From: Mucilaginibacter sp.
GTDB taxonomy: Bacteria > Bacteroidota > Bacteroidia > Sphingobacteriales > Sphingobacteriaceae
Direction of reading: 5' to 3'
DNA length: 12,014 nt
NCBI GenBank assembly: GCA_019235595.1
Contig: JAFAKI010000314.1
Location: 1 to 12,014 of the forward strand
Shown here: positions 6,614 through 12,014 of the stretch, one piece after another
Layout: every line of letters begins with the position of its first letter
Numbering within the stretch: the first letter of the stretch is position 1
The notes under the pieces: generated by a model
Databases searched by the model: none
Told to the model about the DNA's origin: nothing
The model's input: only the letters and a program-made list of their open reading frames with translations
Program-made: the position numbers and the translations under genes

Positions 6614-9046
6614 TTAATACAATTTTGGATATTTAGCCGGATTTGCGTCGTTCATCATATTATAAACTGCTTCCACCACATCATCCAATGAGGGTTTGCT
6701 GAAGTAGTCGCCGTCCGTTCCATAAGGTGGGCGGTGCTCCTTTGCAGGCAGTGTTTTTGGCTGCGAATCAAGGTGATAATATCCGTTTTGTGTTTCCAAT
6801 ATCCTTTGAAGGATATAGGCTGAGCCACCTCCCGGCATATCTTCATCTACCACCAGCAACTTGTTGGTTTTCTTTAACGAATCACCACAAACATTCTCTG
6901 TATCAAAAGGATATAAAGTCTGGGGATCGATCACTTCAATATGGATGCCCATCTTTTCCAATTCCTCGGCAGCTTCCATCACGATGCGTAACGTTGAACC
7001 GTAGGAAACAACGGTCATATCAGAACCTTCTTTCAATACCTCAGCTTTACCCAACGGCACAGTGAACTCTCCCACATTGGATGGCAAGCGTTCTTTCAAA
7101 CGATAGCCGTTCAGACATTCTATTACCAAAGCAGGTTCATCCCCGCGAAGCAAAGTATTATACATACCGGCAGCCTGTGTCATATCACGCGGCACACAAA
7201 TATGCAAGCCGCGCATGGCGTTCAATATCAATCCAAGTGGCGAACCAGAATGCCAGATACCTTCTAAACGGTGCCCGCGGGTACGGACAATTACCGGCGC
7301 CTTTTGTCCGCCACGTGTGCGATAGCTCAAAGAAGCCAGATCATCACTCAAAACCGTGGTAGCATAAATCAGATAGTCCAGATATTGTATTTCGGCTATA
7401 GGTTTTAGTCCACGCATAGCCAAACCCATACCCTGCCCTATAATGGTCGCTTCGCGGATGCCGGTATCTGAGATACGTAAATCGGAATATTTATTCTGCA
7501 ATCCGGCAAACCCCCGATTCACATCCCCAATCGCTCCAACATCTTCTCCAAAAGCAACCAGTGACTTATCGCGCTCAAAATTACTGTCGAAACAGGCATT
7601 TAATATCTCGCGACCGTCCAACAATTTTGCATCGTCATCGTAGGCCGCTTTAATAACAGGCACATTTAACGGTGATAGTGCTGTTTCTGTAAATAATTTA
7701 GAATTAAAACGTTCACTATTCTTTTCAGCCTCGCCATTCAACCAATTAACAAGGCCCTGGCGGCTGTATAATTTTTCTTTTACTGTAATACGCAACGCCT
7801 TCCTGCCCGCTGCAATAGCATCTTTGCGTCCGGGATCAACCGTTGCCTTTAATGCTGTAACAACTTCTTTAAGCTTGTCACTGTTTTCGCTTTCATTGGC
7901 TATTTGCTCGATCAATTCCGAAACCTGTCTGATTTCCTCATTGATCTCCCCTGCTAACTTATTCCATACTTCCCGTTGAATCTCGCGCACATATTTTTTT
8001 GCGGTTGCCTCCAACGCGTCCATTTCCTCTTCAGTCGCGATAGCCGATTCGATCATCCATTTACGCATTTGCAGCAGACAATCGTGTTCGTTTTCCCATG
8101 CAAGGCGTTCTTTTGATTTATAACGCTCATGCGAACCCGAAGTAGAATGCCCTTGCGGCTGAGTCATTTCTGTTACGTGGATCAGTACGGGCACATGCTC
8201 GCGGCGACAAACATCAATAGCACGCTCATAAGTTTCGCAAAGGGCTACATAATCCCATCCGCGTACCTTAAATATCTCGTAGCCATTAGTGCCATCTTCC
8301 CGCTGGAAGCCTTTTAATATTTCAGAAATATCTTCTTTGGTAGTCTGAAGTTTAGCAGGGACCGAAATAGCATAAGCATCATCCCAGATTGAAATAGCCA
8401 TGGGTACCTGCAGCACCCCGGCAGCGTTAAAGGCTTCAAAAAATAAGCCTTCGGATGTAGAACCGTTACCTATCGTTCCAAACGCCACCTCGTTACCATT
8501 TACAGAAAACTGCTTCAGGTATTCCAGTTCCTTATTTTGACGGTATAATTTGGATGCATAGGCCAAGCCCAGCAAACGGGGCATGTGGCCACCAGTGGTT
8601 GAAATATCGGAGGCGCAATTCAATGTTTCCGCCTGGTTGGCCCATGTGCCATCGGCATTTACAAAACGGGTAGCAAAGTGACAATTCATTTGCCTGCCAG
8701 CTGATGCCGGGTCTTTCTCAATATCAGGAACGGCATACAACTGCGCAAAAAACTCCTTCAGGTTACTAATACCCGTGGCGAACATGAAAGTTTGATCGCG
8801 GTAATACCCCGCGCGCCAATCGCCCGCTCGAAATGCCTTCGCCATAGCCAGTTGTGCCACTTCCTTTCCATCACCAAAAATTCCAAACTTGGCTTTTCCA
8901 GTCAGTACTTCACGCCTGCCGATCAAACTGGCCTGGCGGCTCTCGAAACCAATACGATAGTCGTTTATTACTATTTTCTGGAAATCGTCAAAACTGAGCT
9001 CAGCAGTACTGAATTTGCTGGTAGCACTAATTACAGTTTCGCGCAT
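6614..9046 (-). CDS. Fused E1 alpha-beta 2-oxoacid dehydrogenase (thiamine-diphosphate dependent)
   Basis: A single 810-residue chain joining both subunits of a 2-oxoacid dehydrogenase E1, which decarboxylates a 2-oxoacid and passes the acyl group to a lipoylated E2. The alpha half (about 20-335) has GYYRDQT, the ThDP motif GNGSTSEG (193-200) and WDDAYAIS (221-228). A charged, helical linker (about 335-460) follows. The beta half (about 475-800) has FGEDVGAIGDVNRGF with the conserved Glu501, EIQYLDYLIYA and HSGSPLG. The alpha Mg ligands are exchanged relative to the usual GDG...NN (here Asn194 and Asp223). Branched-chain oxoacids are the likeliest substrate, but this is inference; no E2 or E3 gene is nearby. 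ATG 9046 is chosen over a TTG at 9070 because the latter lies in a -7 promoter box. Confidence 0.92.
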   Translation of the reverse strand: MRETVISATSKFSTAELSFDDFQKIVINDYRIGFESRQASLIGRREVLTGKAKFGIFGDGKEVAQLAMAKAFRAGDWRAGYYRDQTFMFATGISNLKEFFAQLYAVPDIEKDPASAGRQMNCHFATRFVNADGTWANQAETLNCASDISTTGGHMPRLLGLAYASKLYRQNKELEYLKQFSVNGNEVAFGTIGNGSTSEGLFFEAFNAAGVLQVPMAISIWDDAYAISVPAKLQTTKEDISEILKGFQREDGTNGYEIFKVRGWDYVALCETYERAIDVCRREHVPVLIHVTEMTQPQGHSTSGSHERYKSKERLAWENEHDCLLQMRKWMIESAIATEEEMDALEATAKKYVREIQREVWNKLAGEINEEIRQVSELIEQIANESENSDKLKEVVTALKATVDPGRKDAIAAGRKALRITVKEKLYSRQGLVNWLNGEAEKNSERFNSKLFTETALSPLNVPVIKAAYDDDAKLLDGREILNACFDSNFERDKSLVAFGEDVGAIGDVNRGFAGLQNKYSDLRISDTGIREATIIGQGMGLAMRGLKPIAEIQYLDYLIYATTVLSDDLASLSYRTRGGQKAPVIVRTRGHRLEGIWHSGSPLGLILNAMRGLHICVPRDMTQAAGMYNTLLRGDEPALVIECLNGYRLKERLPSNVGEFTVPLGKAEVLKEGSDMTVVSYGSTLRIVMEAAEELEKMGIHIEVIDPQTLYPFDTENVCGDSLKKTNKLLVVDEDMPGGGSAYILQRILETQNGYYHLDSQPKTLPAKEHRPPYGTDGDYFSKPSLDDVVEAVYNMMNDANPAKYPKLY

Positions 9047-9067
9047 AATAATATTTTGTTTAGAGGA

Positions 9068-9075
9068 CAAAAGTA
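9068..9075 (-). promoter_or_regulatory. -7 box of the fused E1 gene
   Basis: Reads TACTTTTG on the minus strand, a perfect TAnnTTTG match, 21 nt before the ATG at 9046. The predicted start of transcription leaves a leader of roughly 16 nt. No clear -33 TTTG is seen. It overlaps the alternative TTG start at 9070, which argues against that start. Confidence 0.5.
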
Positions 9076-9157
9076 TAAAATTCTATTTTGTAATCGTCAT
9101 ATGTAACACACAAAACGCTTTGTCCGTTTAATAGTTTTTAAATTATGTTAAACCTTT

Positions 9158-9165
9158 TATCTTTG
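9158..9165 (+). promoter_or_regulatory. -7 box of the DUF1573 gene
   Basis: TATCTTTG, a perfect match to TAnnTTTG, 19 nt before the ATG at 9185. The region 19-21 bp upstream is T-rich (GTTTTTA) but lacks an exact TTTG. It lies in the 138-bp spacer shared with the divergent E1 promoter. Confidence 0.5.
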
Positions 9166-9184
9166 TATTAATCAAAAAGAAAAT

Positions 9185-9589
9185 ATGAAACGATTACTGT
9201 TAGTTTTTGCGGTTATTTTAGGCTTCGCCTTCACCGCTTCGGCGCAAGATAGCGAAAAAGCCGAATTTAAGTTTAACGAGGAAAAACACGACTTCGGAAA
9301 AATCCCGCAAGGCACCCCCGTTACAACCGTATTCGAGTTTACCAATATCGGTAAAGAACCGCTTATCCTTACCAATGTGCAACCTACTTGTGGCTGTACC
9401 ATTGCCGATTACACCAAGACACCTGTGAAAAGCGGCGAAAAAGGCCTCATCAAGATCACTTTTAATGCAGCGGCTGTGACACCTTTTAATAAAACTATCG
9501 TAGTTACCTCAAATGCTAAAACACCCACTAAATATTTAAATATTGTGGGCGAAGTGGTTGCTAAGGCACCGCCAAGCAGTAGTAAATAA
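9185..9589 (+). CDS. DUF1573 domain secreted protein
   Basis: A 134-residue exported protein. The signal peptide is clear: MKR, a hydrophobic core, and ASA before Gln21 as the likely cleavage site. The mature part is one DUF1573 domain of Ig-like beta fold (about 28-123). It shows KHDFGKIPQGTPV, FEFTNIGKEPLIL, the hallmark PTCGCT (67-72), and TIVVTSN. The domain is common in Bacteroidetes, often in periplasmic or surface proteins; its function is not established. The SSSK tail is unremarkable. The gene has its own promoter box and terminator, so it is probably a single-gene transcript. Confidence 0.92.
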   Translation: MKRLLLVFAVILGFAFTASAQDSEKAEFKFNEEKHDFGKIPQGTPVTTVFEFTNIGKEPLILTNVQPTCGCTIADYTKTPVKSGEKGLIKITFNAAAVTPFNKTIVVTSNAKTPTKYLNIVGEVVAKAPPSSSK

Positions 9590-9611
9590 AAAGATTGACT
9601 AAAATCATTGC

Positions 9612-9650
9612 GAAAGCCTTCCCGATAAGTCAGGAAGGCTTTCTTCTTTC
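9612..9650 (+). terminator. Rho-independent terminator of the DUF1573 gene
   Basis: A perfect 11-bp stem, GAAAGCCTTCC (9612-9622) with GGAAGGCTTTC (9633-9643), closes a 10-nt loop and is followed by a T-rich tract (to 9650). It lies 22 bp after the stop. Confidence 0.87.
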
Positions 9651-9691
9651 CATACCTTTTTACTATAACGAAAATTTTACCAAAATTTTTA

Positions 9692-9725
9692 TTTGAATTC
9701 GATACACTATCTTTTACTAATTTTG
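9692..9725 (+). promoter_or_regulatory. Promoter of the aminotransferase gene (TTTG ... TAATTTTG)
   Basis: TTTG at 9692-9695 and TAATTTTG at 9718-9725 are separated by 22 bp, close to the Bacteroidetes -33/-7 arrangement. The -7 box ends only 4 nt before the ATG at 9730, so transcription should begin at or next to the start codon. Confidence 0.6.
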
Positions 9726-9729
9726 CATC

Positions 9730-10959
9730 ATGCCAAAAATTTCAAAAAAGGGGCTGCAGATGCCAGCCTCGCCTATACGTAAACTTACCCCTTTTGCAGA
9801 TAAGGCGAAGCTGGAGGGTAAGAAAGTTTATCACCTTAATATCGGTCAGCCGGATATTGAAACGCCTGAAGGGATGCTGAACGCGATTAAAAACATCGAC
9901 TTCAAAGTGTGGGCATATACTCCATCTGAGGGTACTTTGTCCTACCGAAAAAAGCTGACGGAGTATTATAACAAACTCGGATATAACATCACCCCGGATA
10001 ATATACTGGTGACCACCGGCGGATCGGAAGCAATTATTATTGCGATGATGGCCTGCCTTGATGCGGGAGACGAAGTGATTATCCCCGAACCATTTTATGC
10101 CAACTACAATGGCTTTGCCTGCCAGAGTGGTGTTGAGGTAAAACCCATTTTGTCCTATATCGACAATGGTTTTGCCCTTCCCCCTATCAGCGAGTTTGAG
10201 AAACTGATCACCGAAAAAACTAAGGCTATATTCATTTGCAGTCCTAACAACCCGACAGGTTACCTTTATTCGAGGGAAGAAATGGAAGCTCTGAAGGAAC
10301 TGGTGCTGAAACATGATCTGTACCTGTTCGCAGACGAAGCTTACCGCGAGTTTTGTTATGACGGCCGCGAGTTTCTTTCACCAATGCACTTAAGCGGACT
10401 GGATGATAATGTGATTGTATTGGATACTGTGAGCAAACGTTATAGCGCTTGCGGCGCTCGCCTGGGTTGCATCATCACAAAAAACAAGGAAGTTTGGAAT
10501 ACCGGGTTAAAATTTGCGCAAGCACGCTTGAGTCCGGGAATGGTGGAACAGATTGCTGGCGAAGCTGCTGTGGATACACCAGACAGTTACTTTGAAGCAG
10601 TTAATAAAGAATACACCCACCGCCGCGATACCTTAGTAAATGCATTAAATAATATGGAAGGCGTTTTCTGCCCCAATCCGGGCGGAGCGTTTTATGTAGT
10701 AGCCAGATTACCGATAGATAATGCCGATAAGTTCTGCCAGTGGATGCTGGAAGTATTCAGCTATGAGAACCAGACCGTAATGATGGCCCCTGCAACTGGC
10801 TTTTATAGCACAGCGGGTGCTGGCATAAATGAAGTACGGTTGGCATATGTGTTGAATAACAACGATATTGAAAAAGCCATGATCTGCCTGGACGAAGCCC
10901 TGAAAATTTATCCGGGAAGGACAGTTGACAGTGCGCAGCTGGCAGTTGGCAGCAAATAA
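9730..10959 (+). CDS. Class I PLP-dependent aminotransferase (aspartate aminotransferase-like)
   Basis: A 409-residue fold-type I aminotransferase that moves an amino group between an amino acid and a 2-oxoacid using PLP in the cytoplasm. Visible sites: LNIGQPDI (36-43), TTGGSEAI for the PLP phosphate (95-102), NNPTG with Asn174, ADEAY with Asp202 and Tyr205, the Schiff-base Lys236 in VSKRYSACGARLG with Arg244, and the carboxylate-binding Arg370 in NEVRLAY. Substrate is probably aspartate or a related amino acid, not certain. The N-terminus (MPKISKKGLQMPASPIRKL) is the form common in Bacteroidetes homologues, which supports the ATG at 9730. The last 12 residues (398-409) are encoded by a degenerate repeat, so the natural end of the fold is near YPGR. 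Confidence 0.93.
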   Translation: MPKISKKGLQMPASPIRKLTPFADKAKLEGKKVYHLNIGQPDIETPEGMLNAIKNIDFKVWAYTPSEGTLSYRKKLTEYYNKLGYNITPDNILVTTGGSEAIIIAMMACLDAGDEVIIPEPFYANYNGFACQSGVEVKPILSYIDNGFALPPISEFEKLITEKTKAIFICSPNNPTGYLYSREEMEALKELVLKHDLYLFADEAYREFCYDGREFLSPMHLSGLDDNVIVLDTVSKRYSACGARLGCIITKNKEVWNTGLKFAQARLSPGMVEQIAGEAAVDTPDSYFEAVNKEYTHRRDTLVNALNNMEGVFCPNPGGAFYVVARLPIDNADKFCQWMLEVFSYENQTVMMAPATGFYSTAGAGINEVRLAYVLNNNDIEKAMICLDEALKIYPGRTVDSAQLAVGSK

Positions 10960-10996
10960 GAATTTGCAGTTGACAGTTTGCAGTTGGCAATAAATA
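10921..10996. repeat. Degenerate CAGTTG-type repeat at the 3' end of the aminotransferase gene
   Basis: Two related copies, about 10922-10959 and 10967-10996, each begin CAGTTGACAGT and continue with CAGCTGGCAG or CAGTTGGCA and an AAATAA end. They are built from a roughly 7-nt unit (CAGTTGG/A). The first copy is translated: it encodes the last 12 residues and the stop of the aminotransferase. The second is intergenic. It is not related in sequence to the aroC repeat but sits in the same relation to its gene. Confidence 0.75.
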
Positions 10997-11014
10997 ATAA
11001 TTTCAATTTTCACA

Positions 11015-11050
11015 AAAAAGACCAGCCGATCAGGTTGGTCTTTTTATTTA
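11015..11050. terminator. Bidirectional terminator between aminotransferase and SRPBCC gene
   Basis: A 13-bp stem (11015-11027 with 11033-11045, AAAAAGACCAGCC against GGTTGGTCTTTTT, one G-T pair) has a 5-nt loop. T tracts follow on both strands, so it can end the rightward aminotransferase transcript and the leftward SRPBCC/ArsR transcript, whose last stop is at 11066. Confidence 0.88.
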
Positions 11051-11065
11051 TAGTTCCGCATCTCC

Positions 11066-11527
11066 TTATCCTTTTTGCAGTACGCCCTGCCCTTCTTCTA
11101 AAAATTTAAATAGACTCTTGTTGATATAATGGTTCCAGCCGGCCTGGCAATTCTCAAAACACTCTGCTTCGGGTGTTAAACCCACGTGCGTCATGTCAAC
11201 TTTGGTTGCGTTGTTTTCTTCCGAAATTTCAAATACCACTTCGGTGTCCTTCCACTCTTTTATGTCCTTCAGCCAAGGTATATGACAATCTGTAACCAGC
11301 CATGTTACCTTCTTTCCCGGGATGGCTTCCGCAATTTTAAAGGTGACAGTAGTTTCACCCCACCATATTCTGAAAACATCACCCAGGTTTTTGGCGCTTC
11401 CTTCAAAATTTTCGGCCCACCACTCGTTTACGCGACTGATCTTATCATAGGCTTCGTTAGCATTGGCGTTGCTTACCACAATGCTGCTGTGGTAGTTTTG
11501 CTGCTCTGTTAATGTTGCTGCTTTCAT
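11066..11527 (-). CDS. SRPBCC (START-like/AHSA1-type) protein
   Basis: A 153-residue protein of the SRPBCC helix-grip fold, which encloses a hydrophobic pocket. Typical marks are the opening strand and helix (SIVVSNANANEAYDKISRVNEWWAENFEG), the middle strands FRIWWGETTVTFKIAEAIPGKKVTWLV, the TEVVFEISEENNATKVDMTHVGL strand pair, and the C-terminal helix CQAGWNHYINKSLFKFLEEG. Ligand and function are unknown. Its ATG overlaps the TGA of the upstream ArsR gene by 4 nt (ATGA), a sign of translational coupling. It is the last gene of the leftward cassette, ending 21 bp before the terminator. Confidence 0.87.
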   Translation of the reverse strand: MKAATLTEQQNYHSSIVVSNANANEAYDKISRVNEWWAENFEGSAKNLGDVFRIWWGETTVTFKIAEAIPGKKVTWLVTDCHIPWLKDIKEWKDTEVVFEISEENNATKVDMTHVGLTPEAECFENCQAGWNHYINKSLFKFLEEGQGVLQKG

Positions 11528-11850
11528 GACTTTTTAATTTTATTGTTTAACAATGTTTCCAAATCTTTCAGTTTGCCTTTCCAGAAGTTATCAAAGAAGC
11601 TGATCCATTTTTGAAGTTCGTCGAAACCGTCCTTTTTCAGGGTGCAGTATCGCTCCCTGCCGATGTCCTCTATCGAAATAAAGCCCGCGTTGTACATGAT
11701 CTTGATGTGCTTTGATACGGCCGGACGGCTCATATCAAAATGCTCCGCCAGTGAATTAATGGGCAGGCTCTGTTCCGACAACATTTTCAGCATTTGCCGC
11801 CTGCTCGAATCAGCTATTACCTGGAATACGTCAAGCGCGGGGACTGCCAT
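11524..11850 (-). CDS. ArsR-family winged-helix transcriptional regulator
   Basis: A 108-residue DNA-binding protein. The winged helix spans most of the chain: helices at 5-26 (VFQVIADSSRRQMLKMLSE), helix-turn-helix at 31-52 with recognition helix SRPAVSKHIKIM (41-52), and a beta wing at 57-70 (FISIEDIGRERYCTL). The aromatic C-terminus (LQKWISFFDNFWKGKLKDLETLL) probably forms the dimer helix. No metal-binding Cys pair (ELCVCD-type) is present, so it belongs to the non-metal SdpR-like group and not to arsenic sensors. It overlaps both neighbours: the upstream SRPBCC gene by 20 nt and the downstream one by 4 nt. It likely controls its own operon; the operator would lie upstream of the window. 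Confidence 0.9.
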   Translation of the reverse strand: MAVPALDVFQVIADSSRRQMLKMLSEQSLPINSLAEHFDMSRPAVSKHIKIMYNAGFISIEDIGRERYCTLKKDGFDELQKWISFFDNFWKGKLKDLETLLNNKIKKS

Positions 11851-12014
11851 TTTTCACTTCGTTTATAATCTTGTTCATTTTATGCATATTAGACAGCCAG
11901 CCTTGCTCCATCGCGTTGAGGATTATGACGCTGAAGTTGGCTTCCTTAAAGCCGCTGTTTTCCAGCAAAAGTTCTGTTCCGTTGTCTTTTGCTTGTAAGG
12001 TCCAGTAAACAATC
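11831..12014 (-). CDS. SRPBCC/AHSA1-type protein, C-terminal part (start outside window)
   Basis: The minus-strand frame is open from the right edge to a TGA at 11831-11833, giving 60 residues. It begins with a strand IVYWTLQAKDNGTELLLENS, then GFKEANFSVII, and a long helix with MEQGWLSNMHKMNKIINE, which is how AHSA1-type SRPBCC domains end (strand, 'GT-L-L-x-HSGF', GW helix). The short length prevented it from being obvious, but the frame overlaps the ArsR start by 20 nt, which fits one operon. Its N-terminal two thirds lie outside, so substrate and start are not known. Confidence 0.75.
   Translation of the reverse strand, partial: IVYWTLQAKDNGTELLLENSGFKEANFSVIILNAMEQGWLSNMHKMNKIINEVKNGSPRA

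Noticed and set aside
6727..7643. Rightward open frames (6727-7065, 7081-7362, 7443-7643) opposite the E1 gene
   Set aside because: They have no family motifs and lie antisense to a well-conserved enzyme; they reflect the codon bias of E1.
9047..9070. TTG start for the fused E1 (9070)
   Set aside because: It overlaps the -7 box TACTTTTG and would lie upstream of the expected transcription start.
10921..10996. CRISPR-like array
   Set aside because: Only two degenerate copies of a 7-nt-based unit with no unique equal-length spacers and no cas genes.
11642..11998. Rightward open frame over the ArsR and partial SRPBCC genes
   Set aside because: It is antisense to two recognisable genes and shows no domain of its own.

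Overview
This window looks like an ordinary chromosomal stretch of a Bacteroidetes bacterium, most likely of the Sphingobacteriaceae (Mucilaginibacter/Pedobacter type). I infer this from four things: AT-rich spacers without Shine-Dalgarno sequences, several perfect or near-perfect TAnnTTTG (-7) promoter boxes, a single-chain E1 alpha-beta 2-oxoacid dehydrogenase, and a DUF1573 exported protein with a Bacteroidetes-style aminotransferase beside it. No phage, IS, CRISPR, tRNA or rRNA signal was seen.

Layout. The left edge is the 3' two thirds of chorismate synthase (aroC, 1-717). It is followed by an inverted, degenerate purine-rich repeat (711-818), then an MFS transporter and a HAD phosphatase only 4 bp apart (830-2708). 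A DinB-fold protein converges on the HAD gene (2712-3230, minus). Next come two unrelated L,D-transpeptidases facing each other tail to tail: a YcbB-like lipoprotein (3403-4950, plus) and a YkuD_2-type membrane-anchored protein (4958-5743, minus). A nitroreductase (5970-6542, minus) and the large fused E1 dehydrogenase (6614-9046, minus) follow, separated by a strong terminator. Divergent from E1 is a DUF1573 secreted protein (9185-9589) with its own terminator. A class I aminotransferase (9730-10959) comes next; its tail runs into a second degenerate repeat and then a bidirectional terminator. The right edge is a minus-strand cassette of overlapping genes: SRPBCC (partial), ArsR-type repressor, SRPBCC (11066-12014).

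Functional themes are cell-wall 3-3 crosslinking or remodelling (two L,D-transpeptidases), central and amino-acid metabolism (aroC, aminotransferase, E1), and a self-contained ArsR/SRPBCC module. The genes do not form one pathway.

Nothing here is clearly a novel system. The points most worth a second look are: (1) an exact Asp/Asn exchange at the predicted Mg-ThDP ligands of the E1 alpha domain; (2) two different degenerate repeats that supply the stop codon, and in one case the last 12 residues, of the preceding gene; (3) a YcbB-like transpeptidase apparently lacking its peptidoglycan-binding domain; (4) an ArsR gene embedded by overlaps between two SRPBCC genes; (5) a probably leaderless aminotransferase mRNA; and (6) a terminator whose loop matches the -7 promoter consensus. 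Several starts were moved inward from the longest open frame: HAD, YcbB-like LDT, nitroreductase and E1.
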